64,000 bases of DNA from Acanthopleura granulata (lineage: Eukaryota > Mollusca > Polyplacophora > Chitonida > Chitonidae): the NCBI GenBank assembly GCA_016165875.1, contig JABBOT010000004.1:3648799-3712798 (forward strand), in the 5' to 3' direction. Position numbers and translations under genes: made by a program. How positions within the stretch are numbered: position 1 is the first letter of the stretch; every line of letters begins with the position of its first letter. This document shows, piece after piece, positions 46,264 to 59,700 of the stretch. Below the pieces are notes generated by a model. The model was given only the letters and a program-made list of their open reading frames with translations. It made no database searches and was not told the origin of the DNA.

Positions 46264-47742
46264 GGTTCCAATTACAGTGTAAAAGGAAGTTTGCCTTTAA
46301 TTAGTTACCTCTGATGATGATCAAACTTCGTCAGGGCACTTGTATCGAGGAAGATTTTGCAAGGAGCATATAACTTGTACAATGTATTTAGAACGTTACT
46401 AGTCCGCATGTACTGGTAGAAAACAAAAATAACTGCATTGGATCATAAGGCAGTAGAACTCACACTCTTTTTCTGCAAAATCAGCGGAGTATTCTCCCCT
46501 AGCAATGTTTATGCAGACGATATGAACAGCCGTCACTTGTCCTATCTCTCGAGTATCATTACTATCATTCAAGTTCAACGTGATTTAAATCTGACAAACC
46601 ATCAGGTAAAAAAAATCAAAGCAAAAACAGGTGATACACATTAAACTGCATCGAAGGCATTCCTGTCAGTTAGATCTGAGGCTTTTTCATCAACTCCTCC
46701 ATTGTAGCCCTAATTTGTCATCATCTCTCTATAGTGATCGTGAACCAGAATTCCGGCTCTGCATTACTTCTGTACACGTGTTGTGTTGTTGTCATATTGA
46801 TCACTATCGTCAAAATGTCACTAAACTCACTCGTACATTTATCTCTAAGATAATCCGAAACTCCAAAAACGTCAACAATCCATAAGCATCTAATGACTAT
46901 GACCCAGTTTCCCGAAATGCATAGCGAGAGCTAATTGCAATAATGTACTTCTCTCTTTTTCGAGTGGCTCAACATTAAAAGCTGATTCATCATTCGAGCT
47001 GCTACCCGAGATTAACGCTGTTTGGGCGAGACATGAGTGGGTTCTCTGGCAAACTAATGTAACTATTCGAGAGCCTAAGTTAGATGTACATTCTGCCTGA
47101 CAGCACTGGCAGATATGGCTCATTTCCATGCCACGTGTGGGAAAAACTGTCAGTAATTACCAAAGGTTGGTTAGGTGAATTTAGTCTGGTGTCCTGTGCC
47201 CATCTGGAAAGGATGCTCACAAACCAAACCTTTTTTTTGTAATAGGCCTTACCTAATCACCTGTAATTATTCCTTTCCAATGATTCAGATGGTTTTATAT
47301 CATGTGATATAGAGATATGACCATCGGGTAGGCCCACCCGTGTTTAGGTGGATGAAAAGTCGTTAAAGAACATTAGACTGTGAACAAGAGCGCCATAATG
47401 CCATCGACTCCTTCATTATCAGCATGAAGAGTCCCACAAACATCGAGCAAGGAATGTTTACAACATTTGGCATATCATGTTGATTTGGTTATCATGTCTC
47501 CCTTGGTTAATCGTAATATTTAGCTTGGTAATATACTTTTTAGCACTGTGTCATATCTTGGACTAACGTAATAACTCAGTTCCAAGTAGTTCATTTATCT
47601 CAACATAATGAGGCAGTTACAAAATTAATTCACCAGGATCAATCATTCAAAATTAATTCCAGGATAACTGGGTCAGGTACTTTTAAGTCAACTTGACATT
47701 TTGAATGGTATTGGCTTTCCGTCGGGGCTAACTTGCGACGAG
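46264..47742. promoter_or_regulatory. Divergent intergenic interval SLC35B3/THOC1
   Basis: A 1.48 kb interval between the two start codons must hold both promoters and 5' UTRs. No TATA box or CpG island stands out, no conserved exon was recognised, and its short open frames lack known domains. Non-coding first exons are possible for either gene. Confidence 0.5.
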
Positions 47743-50700
47743 ATGTCGACTGCAGAATTGTACAATTTTGAGTCAGCGCGCAAGGATTTCTCGGTGATGT
47801 GATAATTTCAGCACTCTAGTTTCTCATATTCATAAACTACTGTGTGTTGAAAATCAAATTCAGTAAACCAGGGAAACAGTTACGATGAGACGTAAAATGA
47901 GAGAAAGCGTTGATGAAGTGTTATCCAGTGACCGATTTTCGTTATCATTGAAGATGATTATTGAGTGACAATTTTGAGTGATCACTTGAACTGTCTACAA
48001 GAGACCTAGTTATAGATTGCACCCTGTGTGGTGGACCTCGAAAGTATTGTGATTTGGCGATTTAAAATTTAGATTAATTATGGTAACTCGAGGGAGTACT
48101 CAGCAAGTGTGTCTTCGCATTTGCATTGTCTTGATAAACATTCACATTGAAATTTTATACATCTGTGCAAGATCCACAAACTGGTATTTTCCTAGAGTAG
48201 ATTACATTGTTTCGCTGGATGTGCCAAACATGATGAATACAATGGGTAAAATATATGAAATGGTGTACGCTGTGAAGCCATTGAAGATAATTTATATCAC
48301 TGAAGAGGCCATTGGAAGTGATGCCACACGTTAACCCAGTTGTATTTCATTCTTCTGGTTGAAAAAGTTGAACTGATGTCTTAAAGAGACTGATCTGCTC
48401 AGTACTGCCGCAAAGGCTGTGTTTCTAGGGCCATTCACTTATCGTAACTATAAAACCCAAGTTGTATTGCATATGACCAGTCAATTTTATACTTCAGAGT
48501 TTAGCATTTTGGGGATTCAGGAGAGGCTAATCAAAACTGATAAGATGGGTGCATCCACGTGGGGTTCAGTACTCAGAGAGGCAACACTGTAACTTCCACA
48601 TCACTTTCAAATCTGACTAAATGTTAACTACTATTAATGCATGGATTTTCATGTGGCTTTTGCAGAGTTATTTCTAGTCAATTTCTTTTCAGAAATTCAA
48701 TTTTAACAAGTTGCAAAACTCAGTATTTATTTGTCCCTAATGTATCAAAAAATAAATCTTTTTATTTGATAAACAACTCAATACCAGATTTTTCCAGAAC
48801 TCAGTTTTCTGATATTTCTTGTGGTTACCACGTTGAGAAAGAGGCTAGAAAAATCCCTGCTCATGGAAGAATCTGAAATGTTTGCTTCAGAAATGCATCG
48901 AAAACACAGTGAAAGTAGAGAAGAAGGAAGATTTGTTAACTTTTGTTCAGCTGTATAAAGGAAGGTAAAGATGTTATGATATCTTAGTTAAAGTACTATC
49001 AAACATTGTTTTAAAGCTAAAAAAAATTACACATTTGATTTCAGCTGTAGTCTAGTGTAATAATATTCATAATCATAAACATAAGGGTATAAATAGAAGA
49101 TATAACGTGTTGGTGATTGCTGTAGATTTATTTGATTTCAGTCGTATTGTCAGTTTTATTAACCTTGATTGCTAAACAGTGATGTCTCATTTGCCGAAGA
49201 GTTAACTTATACAAGTAGTATTCGAATGACACCATTAGCTACACTGGTAAGTAACAGTTGATATTGTCTGACTTTCAGTGATGTGGAAAAGAAGGCCACA
49301 TTAGATCAAGCTTTCAAGGATGCATTAAAGGAACTTGTGGTAAGCACTATCAGTTTTACTCCTTTATAAACTCCAAGGAATGGGACATTCTTGTGTTTTC
49401 AACAATTTTACATTTTTATTGTTGGTATCAAATGTTGATTAATGGTGTCCAGCTTTTTTGTTGGAAGAAAACAGTTAAATGCATCAGCAAACTGTCTGTG
49501 GTGAGTTTTTGTGGATTGGCTACATGTTTGTGTGACCTTTCTTGTTTTGTTGTAGGCTGTCCAAAGAGACTGTGAGAAATTTAAGACTGTGATTAACCTT
49601 AGTGCCTATGCAGTCACAAAAGGTAGGAAGGATTCAGAGTTGGTATTAATGAGTACCTTTTCAATGAGTAATTTTTGAAATTTTAGTTTGTGAAACATAG
49701 ATTGATACTGGACAGTGTGTATTCTGGAATTGTAAGAAGAATAACATTGTTAATCCTTCAGTAGGAAATCAAACACCAATCAAATAAATAAACAAACAAA
49801 TAAATATATATATATATAAATAAATAAACACCATAGTTAATATATATATATATATACCTGAAAAAAATTGGTACATGTACATAGTTTAATATGGATTAAT
49901 ATTCATGCCTTTTTTTTTCTTTTTGACTTAGTTACACGGCTACCTTGTGATATAAGGGTTTAACAATTGAATCTGGTTTCTGATATGTTTTCTTTCCTTT
50001 ATTTGGCAAACTCAGTCCAAACCTCAAAAATAGCGATTTTCTTTGCAGTCTGAATTAATTTCATTCCGAATATTAAGTCTTCTTTATGTTCTTTCTGTTT
50101 TTCTTGTGGTCAGACCTGTGCTCATCTTTCACCCCGTTCCATCTTCTGTCTGACCTCTTTGACATGGTGACCTTGGATGTGTGTGAAGCGACCTTTGACC
50201 TGGTGGAGGACAATGTCTATCTGTGGAAGTCCGTGAGTGTTTATATTTGCGACAGTCAGTCCTGTTAGCAGGTTGGCTGGTAGGAAGGTCAGTCAGATTT
50301 TGGATGTCCTGTCTCTTTAAAGTCCTGTAACTTGACAACACTGAACAAGGGGGCTTAAGTGCCAGAGGTCAGATACATTTTACAAGATTTTTCTCTTGTC
50401 AGGGCACATGTACTCATTTAACCCCAGAGATTGTGAACCAAGACCTTTGATGCCATGAGGTAATCAATCAGATAATGGAATGAAAAAAAAAAAAAGAGAC
50501 AATAATTTGCGCTAGCTGTCACATGCCCTGTTAAGAATTTTCTGTCATCTTGCACTTGGACCCCTCGCTCAGTGAATAACCCATGGTAACAAATGGCTAC
50601 ACCAGACAGATTAACACCTAGGTTGAAAGGTAGAATGTTGAGAAGTAGAAGGACCAAGAGAACAACAGACTAAGATAAAAACATCTAAATCCAACACTGT

Positions 50701-53700
50701 TTGCTTATGTAAAAGTAGTAGTCACTCATTTATAATAGACACCTGATCATTTAATTTAAACGGAAATAATTTCTTACCTAGTAAGTAGGACCTTACCCAG
50801 TCCGTCTTCTGGTATGTGATGAAACAGTTTGTGAGGATTACATTTATTTGTTTATTTCATTTGTGTTTTGCACCCTACTCAAGAATATTTCACTTTTAAG
50901 ACGACAGCTCGCATTATGGTGGGAGGAAACCTGGCAGAGCACGTGAAAACCAGTCACTATCTGCAGGCTGCTCACCTTCCCACGTTCGACCAGAGAGGAA
51001 ACCAGCTTGAGCTGCTATGGAATTCATAGCATTTGGTGAGAGGCACCTGGGTCATAAATGTAAATTCTGAAATAGGGGTCTTTGAAAGTCTTAATGTTTT
51101 AAATGTTTCCACCATTGATTCTAGATTGAGTTGAAAAGTTTAGAATGAGGATCAATTTTTTCTGTTATTTACAGGATATGTTTTTTGAGGCTGGAAAGAA
51201 CTATTTATTACGAATGTGTAATGGTAAGATATTATTTATTCTGTGTTTTTTCAAGTTTTTTCGTCTGGAGTTTTTTTCATGCTTTCATTTTTAAACAACT
51301 AAATGATCTAAAATTTTGACCATGGCTATGTTCATTTTTCCTGATTCTGAGTGTTCTATTGATTTTAGAAAGGTGTTTAGGGCGTTGTTTGGAAGGTAGG
51401 ATTATATCCTACTGGAAAAATGTTAGTTTAGGGACCAAAACTAATATTGTATGACATTTTTTGCCTCTTAAAATTCACTTTCATTTGAAATTCTGGGTCA
51501 ACTGTGGTACATGTAGCTTGTATAATTTAGAGTTTTCTGTTTATTATGCTGAAAGTTGTAACCTGCAGAAGTAAGAAAATTTGTCACAAAATTCTTAGGT
51601 AAATTTTGCATTGCTCTGTTCTATCAACTGTTAACTCTCTCTTACATGATGTGATATGTAGTGTACAGTGGGCTGAATTAATTCAGTAAAACTTGGTAGT
51701 AATTATAAAATATTAACTCTTGCCTTTTGAATAATTAATATTCAATGGTTATGACAGTTATAACCAGCAAATTTAAAGAAATTCTGGACAGTAATGTCTA
51801 CCTTGTCTTAATTGGAGAATCTGCATATTTAAGAATAAGCAGGAAGTATGTGTCATGCATATTTAATCCTTTTCATCCATAAAATTATGTTGTGAATGCA
51901 GTTTATGACGTAAATTTTCATTTTGAGGCAAGACGAGTGGTTCTGAATTTCTCAAACCAACATGCTGACCACAGGTACAAATGTGATAATATACAACCTA
52001 TAAAATAATTCACAGAAAAGGGAAAAAACATGTATGTATAAATAACATATTTTTCAGATTTACTTCGAAGATTGTCAAAGGCCCACAATACAGTATTCTG
52101 TGGCAGAATACAACTGTTTCTGGCCAGGCTATTTCCCCTCTCAGAAAAGTCAGGTAAGGAAAGGTTTCTATGTCACACAGAGGTCTTTAAGTTGATACAC
52201 CATTTATACATTTTATCTGTATTCATGAAACATTCAAAAAGACACGTCGATGAGAGCTTAAAGGAATTGTAAGAAACTAGTTGGGTCAAGTTTTATTACA
52301 TATATGTATGATTTTATAACAGTTTAAAATTTTAGTGAAGCAATGCAATTTTATTTACTATTTAAAAGCGTGATTAGAGTTATGCTTTAATGCCACTAAA
52401 TGTCAGTCTGTAGCCTGTAATTACAACTGATATAAAAGTACTGGCAGCTAAGCTTAAGCTGATTTAATTTCAAGTCACAAGATTACTTCCAAGATATTTG
52501 TTTTCCTCAGAATTGAGGTCATGCGGAATTCAACTGAATGCTTTAATATATGTTGCTGAGCTATTATGCGCATGAGTGTTAATTATTTAATGTCTCCATA
52601 TTAGTCTTCCCTGCCAAAATATTAAATGGTGTGGGCAGTTGGATTTATGAAACTGACTTCCTGAACGTACTGTTTTTGTCTTAGCTCTCAATTTGACCAG
52701 CCAGTTTAATCTGGACAATGTGACAATTTACTTGAGCGAGCCAGAGGAACTGAAGCCCAAGGTCAGTTGTGTTCATGTCATGCTAGTTTCATGCAGGTAT
52801 GTATTTCAATGGTGTTTTTCACAGCCTCAGAGATATTTCACTTATACATGTATGATGGGGGTAGAGTGTAATGTGAAGGAAACTGGATTGCCTGGAATAA
52901 ACCTGTGACAAGTTACCTTCCCATGTGCTATGTACGGACAAATGATCTTCAATGAATGTAATGGTGTATAAATGGCCCCTGGCAATCCCAATGCAAAATT
53001 TATCCAGTAGAAAGTAATGTGTTATCTTAGGCCATCCTTAAAAAACTCTTTCTGGAGCGTAACCTGGCCTTATAAGAAAAATAGGGTCGATCGGTAGGGA
53101 AATGTTTTTTTTCTTTTGTTAATGGGGATGCGACCCTTTTCTGGACGGTCAGTGGGGTTGCGGCCCTTTTCTGGACGGTCAGTGGGGTTGCAGCCCTTTT
53201 CTGGACGGTACGAACATATTTTTAAGGATGACCTTATTGAGCTTTTACATATGATTCTTTCAGTTTGTGGAATGATAACTAACCTGGTTTAATCAGAAAC
53301 TTATTTAATTATGTGTGAGAGGTGGCATTTTTAAAATACAAGAAATGATTTTTTCTTTAAACAGTGATTTACAAGGTGAAATTGTGAAAGACTGTTACAT
53401 AAAATGAATGTATAAAGGTTAAGGGATGTGTGCCTAAAATTACTATCTGAATATATTTTTTGGTACCAGGGATCTGATAAAAATGAGAGCATGGAGGGAA
53501 TTGAGGAAGGAGAAATGTCGGATCTCTCTTTCTCCAGGTACGTATTTCATAGCTAAAGATTGGAACACAAACTGAATATTGACATGAAAATAGCAACTTT
53601 CTATTTTGAAATAAAATAAATCAAGTATCAATCATTCAAGAGTTCAGAAACTGATTTAAAAATCTGAGAACTATCTGTACCTCTTGTAAGCTCATACTGA

Positions 53701-56700
53701 GCACAAAAAGGCTCAAAGCATTCCTCAGAAAATCTGAAATATATAGAATACAGAAATTTGGCTCTCTAATTAACTTTCTGCTTATAAAGAACATGGCAAT
53801 ACTTGAAAGCAGAGCTTGGAGAGCTGCTTTGTAGTGTAGTGATTGTGGCTGAAGGGGTTAGCACCTAATGAGCCAGGTACCTCTCACCAATGCAATGGCT
53901 GTGAGTTAAAGTCCAACTCAAGCTGGCTTTCTCTCTAGCCCTAGGTGGGAAAATCAGCCAACATCCTGTGGATGGTCATGGCTTTTCCCTGAGCTCTGCC
54001 TGGTTTTCGCCCACCATAGTGATGGCCGCAGTCGTATTAGTGAAATATGCTTGAGTATGGATAAAACACCAATCAAATAAATAAATATTGTACTGAAGGG
54101 ATTGCATCCAGTCACAGTTAGCTCTCACAATTCATCACATGCTGTCTTTTAATTTAACCTGCACACGACAGCAGAAAACTTCTTAAACACACTTGGCTTC
54201 ATGACAGAATGTGTTGTTGTTGTACACGGTGACGTGTGTCTTGATACCTTGTGACCTGTCTATCAATGCATAGAGTAAAACAGGTTGATAAACATTCAAG
54301 AATAGGTAATTTGTTCTTGAATCAGATTTGATTTGTATCCATTTGTAATATTTGCTATTAAAGTGGGTGCACAGTTTACTGTTTCCGAATGTCCTTGCTG
54401 TGTGTTTGAGATCTCTGTTTGGCTTTGTTTCAGTGGTTCATGTCCAATAGATTACAACTTGTACAGAAAGTTCTGGTACCTGCAAGACATCTTCAGAAAA
54501 CCCACACAGTGTTATGAAAAGGCACCGTGGAAAAAGTTCTCCTCAGTGAGTACCAGTGACTTGTGGGGATCCAGCAGTGGAACAGCGACTACCCTAAATC
54601 ACCTAAAATCCTCCTTGACAAACTTGTTCACTTATCCTGATTCTAAGAGTTCTGTTTATTTTTAAAAGGCCTTTTGAGATTTGGTGAGAAGTTAGGGTGA
54701 TGTTCTAGTGGAAAAATGAAGGATTGGCACCAAAAAATAACATTGTAGGACATTAATTTGTCTCCAAAAGTGCAGTTATTTGGGTGAAAGTTTAGGTCAT
54801 TTAGGGTAACTCAAACGAATGCCTCTTTGCGCAGTTCTAGCTGTATGACCCCAAGTTGAGATTGGTTCCCCACTGGGTTTGATGAGGTGTCAGGTGAAGG
54901 CCAGTGGTTTAATCTGAGCTGTCTGATTTCCTCCAGCCTTCAACCTGACAGCTCAGATCTGTCCAGTCTGTTCTATTATTTATCTGGTATATACCAAATG
55001 TTGACGAGAGGGTAAGGTTTCATATTTGTGCTGACTGGGAAGCAGAAACACAGTGAGCTTACCGTAAATGTGAAAAAAATGACCATGTTACTCATTTTGT
55101 TTTATTCTGAGAGTTTTGATGAAAGATACTTCAAGGTTTATATGTTTTTTAGGATGATATTCTGTTGGAGATTGCAAATGTTCGTGCCAAAAGTAATATT
55201 TTATGACCTTTATTCTCCTCTAAAAACCTGTATTTTCTGGCAAATTTTTAAGGGTAGTACCTTACATGTAGTTATAATTATTTCCACTTGTGTTTTCAGC
55301 ATGCTGATGAAGTGTTGCGTGCTTTTGACAGTCACAAACTGGATGATCTAAAATCCGCCAGAAAGAAATTGGCTCGGCTCAGGGAAGCCAAAGACCAGTT
55401 GTACTTTGCTAAATACCTCACTAGCGAGAAGGTAATCTGTGATGTGCAATAATATTTCAGAGCATAGACATAAGCCATGAAAATATTAATCATGTAGGTA
55501 AACAGTTAGGTTACATATATACTTCTGGTAAGCTACCACACTTCTTCCTGGTTTTCATGGCAAACTAGAGAACATATTTGTTACTTTAAAAAAAGACAAC
55601 AACAGAAATTTCAGATATATTTTTGTATATACATGTAGGATAAATATAAAATATTTTGCATACCTGTACAGTATTAATAATGTTACTTATTTGATTGTAA
55701 TGTTGAATTCATCATTCTAAAGAATGTTTCACTGACCTCTGTTTACTTATTTTTGTATACTACATGTGTATCTTGTATAGCCATATTTATTTATTTATTT
55801 TTTGGATTGGTGTGTTACGCCGTACTCAAGAATATTCCACTTACACGACGGTGACCAGCATTATGTTGGGAGGAAACCTGGCAGAGCCCGAGGGAAACCC
55901 ACGACCATCCGCAGTTTGCCGTGCTAGCGGAGGCCCCTGTATAGCTATAAAATATACATGTACATGTATATATGTATACATTGTGTAAATATGGTACGTT
56001 TCTGTGGAAGTCACCATATGTCTGGAGACATTGACGTGAGCCATTTTAAGCATGGTAGAGCATGTAAATTTCCATACAGTCCATTTTAAATGCTTCCATG
56101 TTTGTTTCAGTTGTTTGACCTGCAGCTTAGTGACAGTAATTTCCGCAGATATGTCCTGGTGCAGTTCCTAATACTCTTCCAGTATCTCCACTTACCTGTC
56201 AGATTCAAAAGGTAATCCAACATTTGTTTATAGAAGAAATGGAAACTGTGATAACCATGACTTGATCAAAAGCTTATGGACTCAGGTAGCGTTTACAAGT
56301 CTCAACTAATTAAATGGCAGATTTGAATGCACTAATGTCAGCTGTCTGCATTTTAAGAAAAAACTGAATTAAAACGACTTACAAATTGTCGTTTTTATTA
56401 AGGCAAGTTCCATGCATATTCTTAAACACATGCACATGTCCCAGTGACTTGGTTTGTGCTTTGTGCGTGTGTAGGAGGTTCCAGCTGACAGGAGGGGCAG
56501 AAAGGAGCCGGAAATGGGCTGTCTCCCACTTCACCTGCTAGATGGGACTGTTGTGGGGACGACAGAAATATGATTCTTATTATTTTATATTTGTTTTATG
56601 TTGTGACTTTATAATTTTAATTATTCTCAACTGTAAATGTGATTAGTTTACATGTACATGTATGTTCAGACTGAGCATCATGTCATTTATGTGTGTAATG

Positions 56701-59700
56701 TCAAACTGTATTCATGTTTGTGAAGTGAAGGCCTTGGGAAGGAATGTTTTAATCATTTACTGATCAAGTTACCTTCCAAATATAAAGGTATTATATGTAT
56801 TTCCTTGGACACTGATCAAGGTGATGAAAGTATTTTATTATTTATACATCAGTGAAATCCTAGCATTTCGTTCACTGAAAGTGTTATTTTCGGTACACTC
56901 AGACGTCATGAAGTCAAAAAAAGAAATGATTATTTGATTACCATTGATTATCAATGTTCAGATTAGAATACAAGTTTACTCAACTGCTACACTCTCATGT
57001 CAAGCAAGAAGATACATCATTTAACACATTAGGTACATGACGTCACGCTCTAGGCCTGTCTCTGACAGCCTAGGGGTGGAAAAAATGCCGAAAACTCTTA
57101 AAAGTACACAAAATCATGATGCTGTTAGGGTATAAATAATGAATAGAATATTGCACATTGAAAGCTGAATGCCATAAATATTGTTAGGGTGAGAGGTGGA
57201 AATGATAACCCACTTGACACTTCTGGTGGGTTATCATTTCCAGCTCTCACTGGAACAATATTTATGGTATTCCACCTTCTCTGTGCAATATCCTCTACAT
57301 ATTTTAATAATTAAAAACCAAAGTAGTAACTGCTGCTAATCACCATGTACCTGGCAAACCTCTGAAACAGCGCCATCAGATAGAGCCTGCAAGCTTATGG
57401 TCTGTAGTATGAAGAATAGACAACTGATGTAGCCAGCAAAGAACCATTCTCCGTTAGCATGAAGAACACAAAACAAGCTTAGCCTGCAAAGGAAAATTTT
57501 CAGATAGCATGAAGAATACACAACGGGTTTAGGCAGCAAAAAGGCCATTTTCAATTAGCATGAAGAATACACAACGGGTTGTGTCTCATCTATATTTGGT
57601 CCTGGTTTGTCATAATAGTTCCAGCTTTGTGCTGACTGAAGAGCAGACTCAGTGGGTGGACAGCACACAGGAGAAAGTGTACAGACTGATACAGGAGACG
57701 CCCCCTGAAGGGGACAAGTTTGCACAGGCCATCAGGGTAGGCAACTCTTAGCTGTCCTCCTGCATATTTTCTGTTCCTTCGGTTACTGTAGAAGACCTAA
57801 AATTTTATCCAGAAAAGGTCATTTTTAGAGGTAAAAGCTTAATTATATTTGTTGCTGAAACTCACACCGTTCCAGTAGGGTATCCTCCCTACCTTCCAGA
57901 CAAATCTTTTAACACCTTCCCACAATCAACAGAATTCCCAGAATCTGGAAATATGAGCAACTTAGTCGTGGATGAAACTTCAGGTCATTTAGGGTAAATA
58001 AATTCAAACATGATGAAACTGCTCTATGATTTATTTCAACTAAGTGTATAGCATATAATAGAGACCATATTTTGGCATTATGCATTTGTCTATTCATGTA
58101 AGCACAGTCAGTTTTAGCTGAATTAAGTGTTAATAGGTCACTGGTCTATCAGACTAATTCTTGTTTAACTTTACTGGCCCAATGGAAACTCAACCAGTGT
58201 GAAGCCTTGCATGAGAGGATGTCCCAAGTGTCACAGTGTGTTATCATGGCTGGCTTTGTTACAGCATATACTGAAGCGGGAAGAGAATTGGAACAGCTGG
58301 AAGAATGAAGGGTGTCCCAGTTTTGAGAGGAGTAAAGCCGATGACACTCAGATCAAACAGAAGTAAGAACACAACAAATTCAATAGGAAAGAAATAATGC
58401 CAAATAATTATAATCATTTTGTTAATGAATAGAAGTTGAAAATAAAGCACTGAAGGTGCTGTGTTAAATTAGATTGAGTGTGCTAGCATATCACAGTGAC
58501 ACGGTAGCCTCACACCAGTGTTGTCACTTTGAGTTCAAATCCAGCTTGTGTTGTCTTCCACTTGTTTTATGTGGGAAGTTCTGCCAGCAACCTGTGTGTT
58601 GTGTGTTTCTGTTTCATTCCACCATAATGCTGTTCACTATTGTATAAGTGAAATATTCTTGACTATGACATAAAACTCTAATCAAATAGGTTGATAAATA
58701 GATAGATAATAAATTGGTTTGATTTCCAATGATGATTTAAATCCAAAACCTATGGTGGAGTAAGCCTGATCTAGAGATGTAATCCTCTCACAGCCTTGTA
58801 CCAGCATGGCTCTCAAGTGAGAATATCTCGCCACTGTTTAATGTTCTTATAAACTGGACTCCTGTGCAACTATTTGAATTCACTATTTGTCATAATTTGA
58901 TGGTGAATGTAGTGACTTCTATAAAATAAATTTATTTGGAACATTTTCATGTAAATTTTTCATTTACTGGCACTTTTACTCCAGTTACTACATCAAGGGT
59001 GGCAAAGTTAGTTCATGCCCTTGTGAGATTATTTCTCTCTGTGAAAGTGACCTGAGCTAACCTGAATCTTTGACCAAGAAATTATTCATACTTCACAAAA
59101 AGAATTCTCGAGAGCACCTATAAAGTGAATGAATCTATCAAAATGAAGCCAAATGCTTCACTGAAAAAACAACAACTTGAGATGAAAAATGGAATAACTG
59201 CTTAAGATTCAACAAAAAAACATTCATGGAAAGAGATCTTACTATTACACAGTTAAACAGTGCAATTCTTGAAAAGTTGGAATTTACATTATCATGTATA
59301 AGTGTTTCAAAGTTTCAAGAAATTTTTCTTTTGAGCATTTATCAGTATTGGCTGTTTATTCTCATGTCAAAGTTATGTACATGTACAACGTTTCTCAGGC
59401 TTGCGCTGATACCAGATATGTTATTTACAGACTAAGTCGGAAAAGTGTTGGGGACGATCTTCAAGCTACAGGTGGTAAAATCATCAAGATGGGAAATGCT
59501 GAGTTGACGAGACTGTGGAATCTCAGCCCTGGTAATATGGCAGCCTGTAAATCTGACAAAAGGTAAAAATTAAAATTTTCCAGCTCCGTCGATATTGAGT
59601 GATATCCCTTGCTGACAGTGGACTGATGATCTCTGTGGGAAGTCCACTAAACATTGGCTATTTGACCTGTCTGTAAGGGGGAGTTAACCATGTCTCCCGG

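Noticed and set aside
47884..47970. ATG-initiated frame [16 protein letters not shown] as THOC1 start
   Set aside because: It stops after about 28 codons, and no family similarity exists. The [16 protein letters not shown] exon just upstream matches the THOC1 N-terminus and phase.
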